Positions 25,248-34,042 of a stretch of DNA of 64,000 bases are shown in pieces (positions within the stretch are counted from its first letter, which is position 1; each line of letters opens with the position of its first letter). The stretch comes from Streptomyces sp. NBC_01497. GTDB lineage: Bacteria; Actinomycetota; Actinomycetes; Streptomycetales; Streptomycetaceae. Made by a program: the position numbers and the translations under genes. The notes under the pieces were generated by a model. It was not told the origin of the DNA, did no database searches, and worked only from the letters and a program-made list of their open reading frames with translations. The stretch is taken from NCBI RefSeq assembly GCF_036250695.1, contig NZ_CP109427.1, forward strand, positions 2,790,001-2,854,000, read 5' to 3'.

Positions 25248-26003
25248 ATGGCAGGCAAGGAAGGCGCCTTCGACAAGGCGGGCAACAAGTTCTCCGAGGT
25301 CATCGGGAGCCTGGTGCACGCCACGCTCGCGATCCACGAACCGCCGCTCGGGCACAGCACCACGCCGGGCGCGCTGATCAAGTCGTTCGGCTTCGAGTTC
25401 AACCCCTCCCAGCTCTCCCTGACCCGGCGCGCCCAGTGGCAGTCCACCCCGACGGCCATGGTGCGCGACGGCGCGCTGCCCGAGTTCATGGGGCCCGAGC
25501 CGCTCGAACTGTCCGTGGCGGTCTTCCTCGACCGCTCCGACGACCCGGACAGCAATGACGTGATGAAGATGGTCGAGTCGCTGTTCTCCTGCTGCGAGGT
25601 GACCTCCATGAGCATCGCGGCGAAGCAGCCGTCCACGCCCTGGGTGATCTTCCAGTGGGGTTCGTTCCGGACGGCCAGGTTCACCGCGTACGTCGAGTCG
25701 GTGGACACCACGTACACCCTCTTCGGCACTTCGGGGATGCCGATCCGCGCCACCTGCCAGCTGCGGCTGCACGAGATCCCGGGCAAGACCCTGGGACAGA
25801 ACCCCACCTCCGGCGCGCTGACCGCGCGCCGTGTGCACCGGGTCGTCGCGGGCGATTCGCTGCAGTCGCTCGCCTGGCGGGAGTACGGGGACGCCACCGT
25901 GTGGCGGGCGATCGCCGAGACCAACGAGATCGACGACCCGGCGCGGCTCAGTCCCGGCACCGAGCTCATCCTGCCCGCGGTCGAGGAGGTCACCGCCCCA
26001 TGA
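25248..26003 (+). CDS. LysM adaptor protein of CIS baseplate (gp53/Pvc7-like)
   Basis: 251 residues. The N-terminal 195 residues (GALIKSFGFEFNPSQLSLTRRAQWQ, FLDRSDDPDSNDVMKMVESLFSCCEV, TPWVIFQWGSF) follow the CIS/T6SS adaptor pattern. The C-terminal LysM-like domain (about 198-248) contains HRVVAGDSLQSLAWREYGDATVWRAIAETN and a closing 'LSPGTELILPA'. In phage and CIS baseplates this protein sits between tube and spike. The LysM may here contact the baseplate rather than peptidoglycan. The stop overlaps the next ATG by four bases. Confidence 0.85.
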   Translation: MAGKEGAFDKAGNKFSEVIGSLVHATLAIHEPPLGHSTTPGALIKSFGFEFNPSQLSLTRRAQWQSTPTAMVRDGALPEFMGPEPLELSVAVFLDRSDDPDSNDVMKMVESLFSCCEVTSMSIAAKQPSTPWVIFQWGSFRTARFTAYVESVDTTYTLFGTSGMPIRATCQLRLHEIPGKTLGQNPTSGALTARRVHRVVAGDSLQSLAWREYGDATVWRAIAETNEIDDPARLSPGTELILPAVEEVTAP

Positions 26004-27862
26004 CTCTGCTTGCCTTCTCCAGCGTCATCGACGTCAGGGTCGGCGGCGGCAAGCTGCCCGCCACGGTCGCCGACAAGCTCGTGAGTGCCTGGGTCGACCT
26101 CGGGGCCGGGGTGCCCGGCGCGTTCGAACTCGCCTTCCGCGACAAGGCCCGGCGGGAGGTGCTGGGCCTCGCGGGCATCAGGATCGGCACGAAGATCGAG
26201 CTGGCCGCGGTGGCCGACGGCAAGGGCGCGCAGGACCCGCTGCTGACCGGTGAGGTCACCGGACTTGAGGCGGACTACGACGGCACCGGCACCTTCACCG
26301 TCGTGCGGGGCTACGACCTCGGGCACCGCCTGCTGCGCCGGCGCCGGGTCGCCGGGTACACCAAGATGACGGCTGCCGCGATCGCGCGGAAGCTGGTGCC
26401 GCAGAGCGGGATCCCGCTCGGCAGGATCGAACCGACCCGGCCCGACTACGACTTCATCACCCAGGACAACGTCACCGACTGGGACTTCCTCGCGCGGCTC
26501 GCCGACGAGAACGAGAAGGTGATGTACCTCGACTCCGAGGGCAGGTTCCAGTTCGTCAGCCGCGAGCGGGCCTCCGGGGCTCCCCCGGAGGGCACCGACA
26601 CGGACAAGAGCGCGTTCGTGCTCCAGGCCGGGCGCGACGTGCTGCGCTGCCGGGCCGCCGTCACCTCCACCGACCAGGTACCCGAGGTCGAGGCGCGCGG
26701 CTGGGACGTCGGGGCCAAGCGGGCCCTCACGTCCAAGACGAAGACCCTCACCAACCCGGCTCTCGACATCGGCGCGGAACCGGGCGAGATGGCCCGGAAG
26801 TTCCCGTCCGGCGATCTGGTGGAGACGAGCACGCCGTACGACCAGCAGGCACAGGTCAAGCGGGCGGCGGAGTCCCTGGCCGACGACGTGACGTCGGCCT
26901 TCGCGGAGCTGGAGGTCACCGTGCACGGCAACCCCAGGCTGCGCCCCGACGTCGCGGTGCTCCTCGAAGACGTCGGCGAGCCCTTCGAGGGCAAGTACAC
27001 CGTGACGGGCGTCCGGCACACCTTCGAGAACGGCCGGCCCTACCGCACCCGGGTCACCGTCAGCGGCAGGCAGTGGCGCTCCCTGTACGGGCTCGCCTCC
27101 GGCGGCGCGGCGGCGGCACCTCGTCTGCCGAGCGTGGCGAACGCGGTGGTCACGGACGTGAAGGACCCCCAGCGGCTCGGCCGGGTGAAGCTCACGTTCC
27201 CCTGGCTGGACGACAGTTACGTCAGCGACTGGACCCGTACCGTGCAGCTCGGCGGGGTCAGCGGCGGCAGCATCATCCCGCTGGACGTCAACGACGAGGT
27301 GCTCGTGGCGTTCGACCGCGGCTCCCTCGACCATCCCTTCGTCCTCGGCGGGCTCTACAACGGCAAGGACCGGCCCCGGCCCGGCGATGTGCCGCTGCAC
27401 GACAAGCTCAGCGGCAAGGCGAGCCGCCACACCCTGGCCGACCGGGAGTTCAACCGTGTCGACCTGCTCAGCCAGCAGACCGGCCTGCGCAAGCGCGGTG
27501 TGCGGCTGAGCACCGGAAACGACCGGCTCGTCATCAACCTGGACCGTACGAAGACCGAGATCACCGTGGACAGCAAGGGCAGCGTCTCCATCAAGGGAAG
27601 CCGGTCCGTGTCCGTCGAGGCCGGCCTCAACCTGACCCTGAAGGCGGGCGGTTCGCTGAAGCTGAGCGCGGGCGGCGCCATGACCCTCGATTCGGTCGGT
27701 GCCCTCGCCATCAACTCGGGTGTGATGGCGATCGATGCGAAGGGGGCCCTGAGCATCTCCGCCGCCCTCGACGCGAACATCCAGGCGCTCAACATGCAGA
27801 TGACCGGCGCCAAGATCGCGATGCTGGGCCTCGTCACGGCCAACGGGGAGCCGGTGATCTGA
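26000..27862 (+). CDS. CIS spike/hub protein (VgrG-like, Pvc8)
   Basis: 620 residues from ATG at 26000. The first 370 or so residues are gp27-like: ELAFRDKARREVLGL, GYDLGHRLLRRRRVAGYTKMTAAAIARKLV, NVTDWDFLARLADENEKVMYLD. A gp5-like OB-fold follows from about 374: ANAVVTDVKDPQRLGRVKLTFPWLDD and 'PFVLGGLYNG'. From about 517 to 610 there is a regular repeat (KTEITVDSKGSVSIKGSRSVSVEAG) that can form the triple-stranded beta-helix of the spike. No PAAR protein is encoded next to it, so its own tip may cap the spike. The stop overlaps gp25's ATG. Confidence 0.92.
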   Translation: MTLLAFSSVIDVRVGGGKLPATVADKLVSAWVDLGAGVPGAFELAFRDKARREVLGLAGIRIGTKIELAAVADGKGAQDPLLTGEVTGLEADYDGTGTFTVVRGYDLGHRLLRRRRVAGYTKMTAAAIARKLVPQSGIPLGRIEPTRPDYDFITQDNVTDWDFLARLADENEKVMYLDSEGRFQFVSRERASGAPPEGTDTDKSAFVLQAGRDVLRCRAAVTSTDQVPEVEARGWDVGAKRALTSKTKTLTNPALDIGAEPGEMARKFPSGDLVETSTPYDQQAQVKRAAESLADDVTSAFAELEVTVHGNPRLRPDVAVLLEDVGEPFEGKYTVTGVRHTFENGRPYRTRVTVSGRQWRSLYGLASGGAAAAPRLPSVANAVVTDVKDPQRLGRVKLTFPWLDDSYVSDWTRTVQLGGVSGGSIIPLDVNDEVLVAFDRGSLDHPFVLGGLYNGKDRPRPGDVPLHDKLSGKASRHTLADREFNRVDLLSQQTGLRKRGVRLSTGNDRLVINLDRTKTEITVDSKGSVSIKGSRSVSVEAGLNLTLKAGGSLKLSAGGAMTLDSVGALAINSGVMAIDAKGALSISAALDANIQALNMQMTGAKIAMLGLVTANGEPVI

Positions 27863-28308
27863 TGCCCGAGCAATTCGTCGGCTCCGGCTGGTCCTTCCCG
27901 CTGCGCATCGGTCCCACCGGAGGCATCGCGCTGGTCAGCGGGGAGCGGGAGGTCGAGGAGGCCATGCACCTGGTGCTGGCCACCGCACCGGGCGAGCGGC
28001 CCATGCGCCCGGAGTTCGGCTGCGCCATCCACGACATGGTCTTCGCGCCCGTCAACGAGACGACCGTGGGCCGCATCCAGCACGAGGTCTTCACCAGCCT
28101 GGACCGCTGGGAGCCGCGCATCGAGGTGCACGAGGTGGAGGTGACCCCCGGCGACGACACCCAGGGGGTGCTGTTCATCGACGTGCGCTACGCGATCCGC
28201 GGCACCAACAACCCGCGCAGCCTGGTCTTCCCGTTCTACGTCATCCCCTCACACGACGATCCCGAGCCGCCGTCCGACGACGGCCCGGCCACCGAAAGCG
28301 ACCGCTGA
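27862..28308 (+). CDS. Baseplate wedge protein, gp25 family (Pvc9)
   Basis: 148 residues. SGWSFPLRIGPTGGIALVSGEREVEEAMHLVLATAPGERPMRPEFGC is the full gp25 signature, including the ExxR-like EF-G(C) motif. It ends in IDVRYAIRGTNNPRSLVFPFY. gp25 proteins nucleate the sheath in the baseplate. The start overlaps the spike stop by one base, and the stop overlaps the baseplate-J start by one base. Confidence 0.93.
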   Translation: MPEQFVGSGWSFPLRIGPTGGIALVSGEREVEEAMHLVLATAPGERPMRPEFGCAIHDMVFAPVNETTVGRIQHEVFTSLDRWEPRIEVHEVEVTPGDDTQGVLFIDVRYAIRGTNNPRSLVFPFYVIPSHDDPEPPSDDGPATESDR

Positions 28309-30266
28309 TGGCACTGCCCTCCCCGAATCTCGACGACCGGCGCTTCCAGCAGTTCGTCGACGACGCCAAGCGCTACATCCAGCGGCGCGCCCCGGAGTGG
28401 ACCGACCACAACGTGTCCGACCCCGGCATCACCCTCGTGGAGACCGTCGCCCACCTGGCCGACCAGATCGTCTACCGGCTCAACCGGGTCCCCGAGAAGA
28501 ACCACCTGGCCTTCCTCGACCTCGTCGGGATCACCCTCTTCCCGCCGTCCGCCGCGCGCACCGACGTGACGTTCTGGCTGTCGGCCCCGCAGGAGGACCC
28601 CGTCGTGGTCCCCCTCGGCACGGAGACCGCGACCGTGCGCGCGGAGGGCGAGGAAGCCGTCGTCTTCTGCACCGAACGGGAACTGTCCATCATCTCCAGT
28701 GAGTTGCGGCACCTCGCGGTGCAGAACGGCGGCCAGGCCGTACTCGACAGGAGCACCGACCTCGCCGAGGCGCGGGACGTCCTGTGCTTCGCCGAGGCCC
28801 CCGGCGTCGGTGACTGCATGCTCCTCGGACTCAGCGCCGCCGTCCCGCACTGCGCCGTCGCGCTGCGGCTCGACAGCCGGGTCGACGGCGTCGGCGTGGA
28901 CCCCCGGCAGCCCCCGCTGGTGTGGGAGGCGTGGACCGCCGACGGCTGGGCGGCGTGCGAGATCGAGGAGGACGGCACCGGCGGTCTGAACCGCCCGGGC
29001 GACGTGGTGCTGCACGTACCCGCCGGGCACATCCTCTCCCGCAGCGGCCGGCACGAGGCGGGCTGGCTGCGCTGCCGGGTGACCGAACCCGCGCCGAACC
29101 AGCCCTTCTACACCACCTCTCCCACCGTGCGCTCTGCCGAGGCCTTCACCATGGGCGGAACGGTCCCCGTCGTGCACGCCGAGACGGTCTACGACGAGGC
29201 CCTGGGCGAGTCCAACGGGCTGCCGGGGCAGCGGCTCCGGCTCACCCACGCCCCCGTCGTCGGCGACATCCCGCCGGTGCACCTCCAGGTCGCCGACCAC
29301 GACGGCTGGCAGGACTGGTCGGTCGTCCAGCACTTCGCGGCCTCCCGGACGGACGACCGCCACCTCACCCTCGACGCCGCGACCGGTGAGATCGCCTTCG
29401 GCCCCGCCGTACGGGAACGGGACGGCACGCTGCGCCAGTACGGGGCCGTACCGGCCAAGGGCGCCGTCATCCGGGCCCGCCGCTACCGCACCGGCGGCGG
29501 CCGCGCCGGCAACGTCGCCCGCGGCGCCGTCCGCACCCTGCGCGACTCCGTTCCCTACGTCGCCGAGGTCGTCAACCGCGAAGCCGCCCACGGAGGTGTG
29601 GACGGCGAGACGGTCACGGAGGCGAAGGCCCGCGCGCCCCTCACCCTGCGCGCCCAGGACCGCGCCGTCACCCTGCGCGACTACGCCGAACTCGCCCGGC
29701 ACGCGGCCCCCGAGACCGCCCGCATCACCTGCCTCGAAGGCGAGGAGGAGAAGCACGGCGCGTACGCCGTGCGCGTCCTCGTCGTGCCCCGCGCCGTCCC
29801 CGACCCGGGCGGCCGGCTGCGCTTCGAACAGCTCGTACCCGCCGACGACCTGCTGCGGCGGATCAGCGGCTACCTCGACGAGCGGCGCCTGATCGGCACC
29901 CGCCTCGCGGTGGGCCCGCCGTACTACCAGGGCGTCACCGTCGTCACCACCCTGCACGCCTTCCGGGGCGTCGACGCCGACCGGGTCAGGCAGGACGCGT
30001 ACGACGCGCTCTACCGCCACCTGGACCCGCTCACCGGCGGAGCCGACGGCACCGGCTGGCCCTTCGGCCGGCCCGTCCAGTCGGGCGAGATCTTCGCGGT
30101 GCTCCAGCGCGTGCCCGGGGTCGAGCTGGTGGACGAGGTGCTGCTCTACCCGGCCGACCCGCTGACCGGCAAGCGCGGGGAGCGGACCGAGCGCATCGAC
30201 CTCGAAGCGCCGTCCCTGGTCTTCTCCTACGACCACCGCGTACGGGTGAGCGGAGGGTCCTCGTGA
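28308..30266 (+). CDS. Baseplate assembly protein J family (Pvc11)
   Basis: 652 residues. The N-terminus reads LDDRRFQQFVDDAKRYIQRRAPEWTDHNVSDPGITLVETVAHLADQIVYRLNRVPEK, the usual gp6/baseplate-J start. The middle part contains DWSVVQHFAASRTDDRHLTLDAATGEIAFGP, and the C-terminus includes GDV-like ALYRHLDPLTGGADGTGWPFGRPVQSGEIFAVLQRVPGVELVDEV. These proteins form the baseplate ring around the spike. Start and stop overlap neighbours (ATG with gp25; GTGA with the tail-I gene). Confidence 0.93.
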   Translation: MALPSPNLDDRRFQQFVDDAKRYIQRRAPEWTDHNVSDPGITLVETVAHLADQIVYRLNRVPEKNHLAFLDLVGITLFPPSAARTDVTFWLSAPQEDPVVVPLGTETATVRAEGEEAVVFCTERELSIISSELRHLAVQNGGQAVLDRSTDLAEARDVLCFAEAPGVGDCMLLGLSAAVPHCAVALRLDSRVDGVGVDPRQPPLVWEAWTADGWAACEIEEDGTGGLNRPGDVVLHVPAGHILSRSGRHEAGWLRCRVTEPAPNQPFYTTSPTVRSAEAFTMGGTVPVVHAETVYDEALGESNGLPGQRLRLTHAPVVGDIPPVHLQVADHDGWQDWSVVQHFAASRTDDRHLTLDAATGEIAFGPAVRERDGTLRQYGAVPAKGAVIRARRYRTGGGRAGNVARGAVRTLRDSVPYVAEVVNREAAHGGVDGETVTEAKARAPLTLRAQDRAVTLRDYAELARHAAPETARITCLEGEEEKHGAYAVRVLVVPRAVPDPGGRLRFEQLVPADDLLRRISGYLDERRLIGTRLAVGPPYYQGVTVVTTLHAFRGVDADRVRQDAYDALYRHLDPLTGGADGTGWPFGRPVQSGEIFAVLQRVPGVELVDEVLLYPADPLTGKRGERTERIDLEAPSLVFSYDHRVRVSGGSS

Positions 30267-30835
30267 GAGGTTCGATCGACGGCCTGGGCTCCTCCGTCCC
30301 GCTCGGCACCATGCTGCCCGCCGCCTTCGCCGACGACGACGTGCTGCAGCGCTTCGTCGCCGGACTGGACGAGGTGCTGGCCCCCTTCCTCAACGTCCTC
30401 GACTGCATGGACGCGTATTTCCTCCCCTCCCTGGCCCCCGCCGACTTCGCCCGCTGGCTCGGCTGGTGGGTCGGCGCCGAGACCGACGGCATCCAGGACG
30501 ACACCGCCGAGGGGGAGGCACGGCTGCGCGCGGCGGTCGCCGCCGCCGCCCGGCTGCACCGCATCCGCGGCACGCGTGCGGGCCTCTCCGAGGCGGTACG
30601 GCTCGCCTTCGGCGTCGAGCCCGAGATCACCGAGAGCGGCGGTGCCGCCTGGAACGCCCGGCCCCTCGGCCCGGTTCCCGGCGAACACCGCCCCCGCCTG
30701 CACGTGGTCCTCCGCCTGCCCGCACCGACGGACGCGGACGAATACCGGCTCGACAACCTGGTGGCAGCCGCCCGCCCCGCTCACATGCCCTACACGGTCC
30801 AGGTGACCGCCGTGGAAAGGACCCACCAGACATGA
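30263..30835 (+). CDS. Tail protein I-like baseplate protein (Pvc12-like)
   Basis: 190 residues from GTG at 30263. The region LPAAFADDDVLQRFVAGLDEVLAPFLNVLDCMDAYFLPSLAPADFARWLGWWVGAETD, then RAAVAAAARLHRIRGTRAGLSEAVRLAFGVEPEI, is typical of phage tail protein I / eCIS baseplate subunits. It likely interacts with baseplate J. The ATGA overlap with the next gene indicates coupling. Confidence 0.88.
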   Translation: MRGSIDGLGSSVPLGTMLPAAFADDDVLQRFVAGLDEVLAPFLNVLDCMDAYFLPSLAPADFARWLGWWVGAETDGIQDDTAEGEARLRAAVAAAARLHRIRGTRAGLSEAVRLAFGVEPEITESGGAAWNARPLGPVPGEHRPRLHVVLRLPAPTDADEYRLDNLVAAARPAHMPYTVQVTAVERTHQT

Positions 30836-32370
30836 GTCAGGCATCCGGCGACCCGAGGGGAGAGCAGCGGATGGTGGTCTGCGACCAGTGCGGGACGCAC
30901 CAGGACCCGGCGCAGGCGTTCTGCGACAGCTGCAACGCGGTGCTGCGCTGGAGCCCCGGCACGCCCGCGCCCGCGCCCTCCGCCCGGCCGGCGCCCGAAC
31001 GGACCCCCGTCGCGCAGGGCGCACCGGGCGCACCGGGTCAACTGCCCCCCGAACAGGGGCCGGCCGGCCACCTGCCGCCCGAGCAGCCGCTCCACGGCCG
31101 GACCGCGGCGTCCGCACCGGCGGCGCCTTCGGGCCCGGCCGACCCGTGGAACGCGTCGCCGGCCGGCGGCGGATACGGGGCACCCCCGGCCGGCAGCGGG
31201 TACGGGTACCCGCCACGCGCGGACGGTTTCGGACCCCCGCCGGGCGCGGGCGGTTTCGGACCCCCGCCGGGCGCCGCGCCGGCCGCCTCCGCCCCGTGGG
31301 CGGGTCCCTCCGCCCACGGCACGCACAGCGGTGGCCACGCCATGAACGACGACACGCTGGAGACCGCCACGCCCGCCGTGTGGCCGGGCGGCGCGGGCGC
31401 GGCACTGCCGGCGCAGGAACCGCCCGCCACCGCTGCCGCGGCCGGTGGCCGCCCGCCCGTACAGGACCCGGGCATCGACACCGAACGGGCCAGGGCGCTG
31501 CTCGTACCGCTGGCCGATCCGCGGGCACCGCAGGACCTGCCGCCGAGCGTGGCCCCCGTCCTGCCGGGGCGGCCCGAGCCCGCACGGCCCCAGGTCCGCA
31601 CCGTGGGAGAGCAGCCCTTCCAGGGAGGCATCGCCTGTCCCTGGTGCGCCACCCCCAACCCGCCCGAACGCCACTTCTGCTCCCGGTGCGCCATGTCCAT
31701 GGGCGCGGGACCGGAGAACGCGGCACGGCGCTCCTGGTGGCGGCGGATGGTCGACTACCGCAACCGGGAGGAGCCCTGGGCAGGTGACCGCCCGCGCCTG
31801 CGCCGCCAACTCGGCCGCATCCTGCGGTGGGTGGCGGGGGCCGCGGCGATCGCCCTGGTCGTGACGGGCCTCTTCCACGCCGGCGAGGGCATCGACGCGG
31901 TACGCGACCACTTCTCGAAACGGGTCGCCGTCGCGCCCGACTCGTACAAGGCGTCGCACTCCTACGAGCACCAAGGCCCCGGCCTGGCGTTCGACAAGGT
32001 CAGCAACACCTGGTGGGGGCCCGGCTACTCGGGGTCCGGACAGGGGCAATGGCTGGAGGCCCACTTCCAGGAGCCGGTGACGCTGCTCGACGTCGGCATC
32101 ACCCCCGGCGAGTCCACCCACGCCGACACGCTCTCCAAGTCGGCGCTCCCGCACCGCGTCGAGGCCACCATCACCACCGACGACGGCAAGGTCAGCACCA
32201 AGGAACTCCTCCTCGACCCGTCCAGCGGCTTCCAGTCGCGCGACTTCCGCTTCCACGACGTCACGTCGGTGCGCTTCACCCTGGAGACCGCGTACAACAC
32301 CGACGGGAAGAAGCAAGTCGCCATCGCCGAGATCGAGTTCTTCGGCGCCTCCCAGGACGGCGCTTCCTGA
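30832..32370 (+). CDS. Bitopic membrane protein with zinc ribbons and discoidin-like domain; CisA-like candidate
   Basis: 512 residues, last gene of the CIS operon. It has a zinc ribbon at 17-34 (CDQC, CDSC), a long Pro/Gly/Ala linker, and a second ribbon near 269-286 (CPWC, CSRC). A basic stretch and one transmembrane helix (about 328-349, VAGAAAIALVVTGLFHAG) follow. The C-terminal domain (about 362-508) has a discoidin/galactose-binding-like pattern: YEHQGPGLAFDKVSNTWWGPGYSGSGQGQWLEAHF, and RFTLETAYNTDGKKQVAIAEIEFFG. Topology predicts ribbons inside, discoidin domain outside. In S. coelicolor a membrane protein called CisA at this locus links CIS to the membrane for cell death. This gene is a plausible equivalent by position, but identity needs alignment. 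Confidence 0.7.
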   Translation: MSQASGDPRGEQRMVVCDQCGTHQDPAQAFCDSCNAVLRWSPGTPAPAPSARPAPERTPVAQGAPGAPGQLPPEQGPAGHLPPEQPLHGRTAASAPAAPSGPADPWNASPAGGGYGAPPAGSGYGYPPRADGFGPPPGAGGFGPPPGAAPAASAPWAGPSAHGTHSGGHAMNDDTLETATPAVWPGGAGAALPAQEPPATAAAAGGRPPVQDPGIDTERARALLVPLADPRAPQDLPPSVAPVLPGRPEPARPQVRTVGEQPFQGGIACPWCATPNPPERHFCSRCAMSMGAGPENAARRSWWRRMVDYRNREEPWAGDRPRLRRQLGRILRWVAGAAAIALVVTGLFHAGEGIDAVRDHFSKRVAVAPDSYKASHSYEHQGPGLAFDKVSNTWWGPGYSGSGQGQWLEAHFQEPVTLLDVGITPGESTHADTLSKSALPHRVEATITTDDGKVSTKELLLDPSSGFQSRDFRFHDVTSVRFTLETAYNTDGKKQVAIAEIEFFGASQDGAS

Positions 32371-32455
32371 GGAGCCGCCCCAGGAACGCCCCTCGCGCCG
32401 CGGCGGCCCGCCCCCGCGGCGCGAGGCGGCACGCGTACCGAGAACAGCACGGTGT

Positions 32456-32536
32456 GCGGCCTCCGCCCGGCGGGCACGGCGCCGCCGGACCGCCGGCGCG
32501 GCCTCCGCCCGGCGGGCACGGCGCCGCCGGACCGCC
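32456..32536. repeat. Direct repeat, two 39-bp units with period 42
   Basis: Units at 32456-32494 and 32498-32536 are identical. Each contains CCTCCGCCCGGCGGGCACGG and is itself rich in short inverted repeats, so the RNA could fold strongly. It lies about 85 bases after the CIS operon's last stop. Confidence 0.8.
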
Positions 32537-33130
32537 CCGGCAACACGACGACAACGGCCCGGCTCACCAGCACCTCCGCGCGGGCGGCCACCCCCACGCC
32601 CTCGGCCGGCGGGGCCGCCCCGCCTCCCCCGTCTCCCGCATCCACCCGACGGATTCTCCCGGGTCCACCCGACGGATCCACCCGATGCGGTGGCCCGGGT
32701 CGGGTGTCATGCTCACCGTCGCCGCCGCCATGGTCGTCTTCCTCGTCACCCGGGGCCGTACCGAGCGCTCCTGTGACCGGCCTCCGGCCCGTCCTGCGAC
32801 GCACGGATCACCGGCCCGACACCCCCACCACGGCCGCGATCGCCAGGCTCGCCCCCCTCCGGGCAGAGGCCACGGATTCCGCGACACACGGATTCCGCGA
32901 CCCCTGGGCCGCCACGCTCGCGCGTCCTCCGCTTCCCCCTCCGTGCGGAAAGCCGCTCGGACCCGCCGTCGCCCGGCGCAGTCCGGCACCCGCACCGGCC
33001 GTCGCCCCTCCTCCGACCGTCGTCCCCTCCCCCGACCGTCGGCGCCACAGCACGCCGTCACACTCCCCCTCCCCGGCCCCGTCTCCGTCCTCATCCCAGG
33101 ACAGAACTCTCAGGACAGAACAGCACGGGC

Positions 33131-33160
33131 TTGACGCGCATTAGCTATAGGTACTAGCTT
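33131..33160 (+). promoter_or_regulatory. Promoter of hydrolase/TetR operon with overlapping inverted repeat
   Basis: TTGACG (33131-33136), 18-base spacer, TAGCTT (33155-33160). Inside it AGCTA (33143-33147) and TAGCT (33155-33159) form an inverted repeat with a seven-base centre. A second pair, AGGTA (33149) and TACCT (33176), flanks the likely start of transcription. This is a typical place for a TetR operator. Confidence 0.5.
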
Positions 33161-33196
33161 TCAGGTTAGAGAGACTACCTAGTCCTGGAGGATGTC

Positions 33197-34042
33197 ATGA
33201 CCGAGTTCCTTGCCGTCGAAGGCGGCACGATCGCGTACGAGGTGGCGGGATCCGGCCCGCTGGTCGTCCTCGCCCACGGCATGGGCGACAGCCGCTCCGC
33301 GTACCGCGCCCTGGTCCCGCCGCTGGTGGCGGCGGGCTACCGGGTCGCCTCCGTCGATCTGCGCGGCTGCGGCGAGTCCAGCACCGACTGGCCGGCCTGG
33401 AGCCGCACGGCCATCGCGGGTGACCTGCTCGCCGTGGTCCGCCACCTCGGCGGCCCGGCCGTGCTCGTCGGCCACTCGATCTCCGGCGGCGCCGCCACCA
33501 TCGCGGCGGCGCTGGAGCCCTCCCTGATCACCGCCGTCGTCGAGCTGGCGCCATTCACCCGCAAGCAGTCGGTGCGCCTCGGTGACCTGCGGGTGAAGCG
33601 CTTCCGGCGCGGCATGCTGCGGCTGCTGGGGACAGGCGTGCTGGGCAGCGTGCCGCTCTGGCGCTCCTACCTCGACGTGGCCTACCCCGGCGCCAAGCCC
33701 GCCGACTGGCCCGAGCGGATCGGCCGGATCGACGCGCTGCTGCGCGAACCGGGCCGCATGAAGGCCCTGCAGGGCATGGGCCGCAGCGCCCCGACCGACG
33801 CGGGAGAGCGGCTCGCGGACGTCCGCTGCCCGGTCCTGGTGGTGATGGGAACGCTCGACCCCGACTGGGCCGACCCGGGCGCCGAGGGCTCCGCTATCGT
33901 CGACGCCCTGCCGTCCGGCCTCGGCCGCCTCGAAATGATCGAGGGCGCCGGGCACTACCCGCACGACCAGTTCCCCGGCCAGGTCGCCGCGCTCGTGCTC
34001 GCCCACCTCCGCTCGACGCCGTCGGGGGCCGCTCGTGCCTAG
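33197..34042 (+). CDS. Alpha/beta hydrolase
   Basis: 281 residues. The oxyanion-hole motif LAHGMG is at 25-30, the nucleophile elbow GHSISGG at 92-98 (Ser94), an acidic residue follows in GTLDPDW (about 219), and His lies in GAGHYPHDQ (about 252). Thus a complete Ser-Asp-His triad is visible. The cap region is moderate. Substrates may be esters, lactones or haloalkyl-like compounds; none can be assigned. The ribosome site GGAGGATGTC precedes ATG. Its stop overlaps the TetR start, so it is co-transcribed with a regulator likely to repress it. Confidence 0.88.
   Translation: MTEFLAVEGGTIAYEVAGSGPLVVLAHGMGDSRSAYRALVPPLVAAGYRVASVDLRGCGESSTDWPAWSRTAIAGDLLAVVRHLGGPAVLVGHSISGGAATIAAALEPSLITAVVELAPFTRKQSVRLGDLRVKRFRRGMLRLLGTGVLGSVPLWRSYLDVAYPGAKPADWPERIGRIDALLREPGRMKALQGMGRSAPTDAGERLADVRCPVLVVMGTLDPDWADPGAEGSAIVDALPSGLGRLEMIEGAGHYPHDQFPGQVAALVLAHLRSTPSGAARA

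Larger units (their letters stand above)
32371..33196. other. Intergenic region after the CIS operon
   Basis: 826 bases with no convincing gene. It holds a GC-rich repeat (32456-32536), a short run of CCACCCGACGGAT units (about 32641-32690), and near its end the promoter region of the hydrolase/TetR operon. A possible short hydrophobic segment (MRWPGSGVMLTVAAAMVVFLVTRG) near 32690 has a low-complexity tail and no ribosome site. Confidence 0.55.

Noticed and set aside
12680..32370. Prophage or T6SS
   Set aside because: No capsid, portal, terminase, integrase or T6SS membrane complex genes. The Pvc16-like cap and AAA+ ATPase point to an eCIS.
32690..33134. Small membrane protein starting MRWPGSGVMLTVAAAM
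   Set aside because: One hydrophobic segment followed by low-complexity Pro/Ser/Arg text, no ribosome site.
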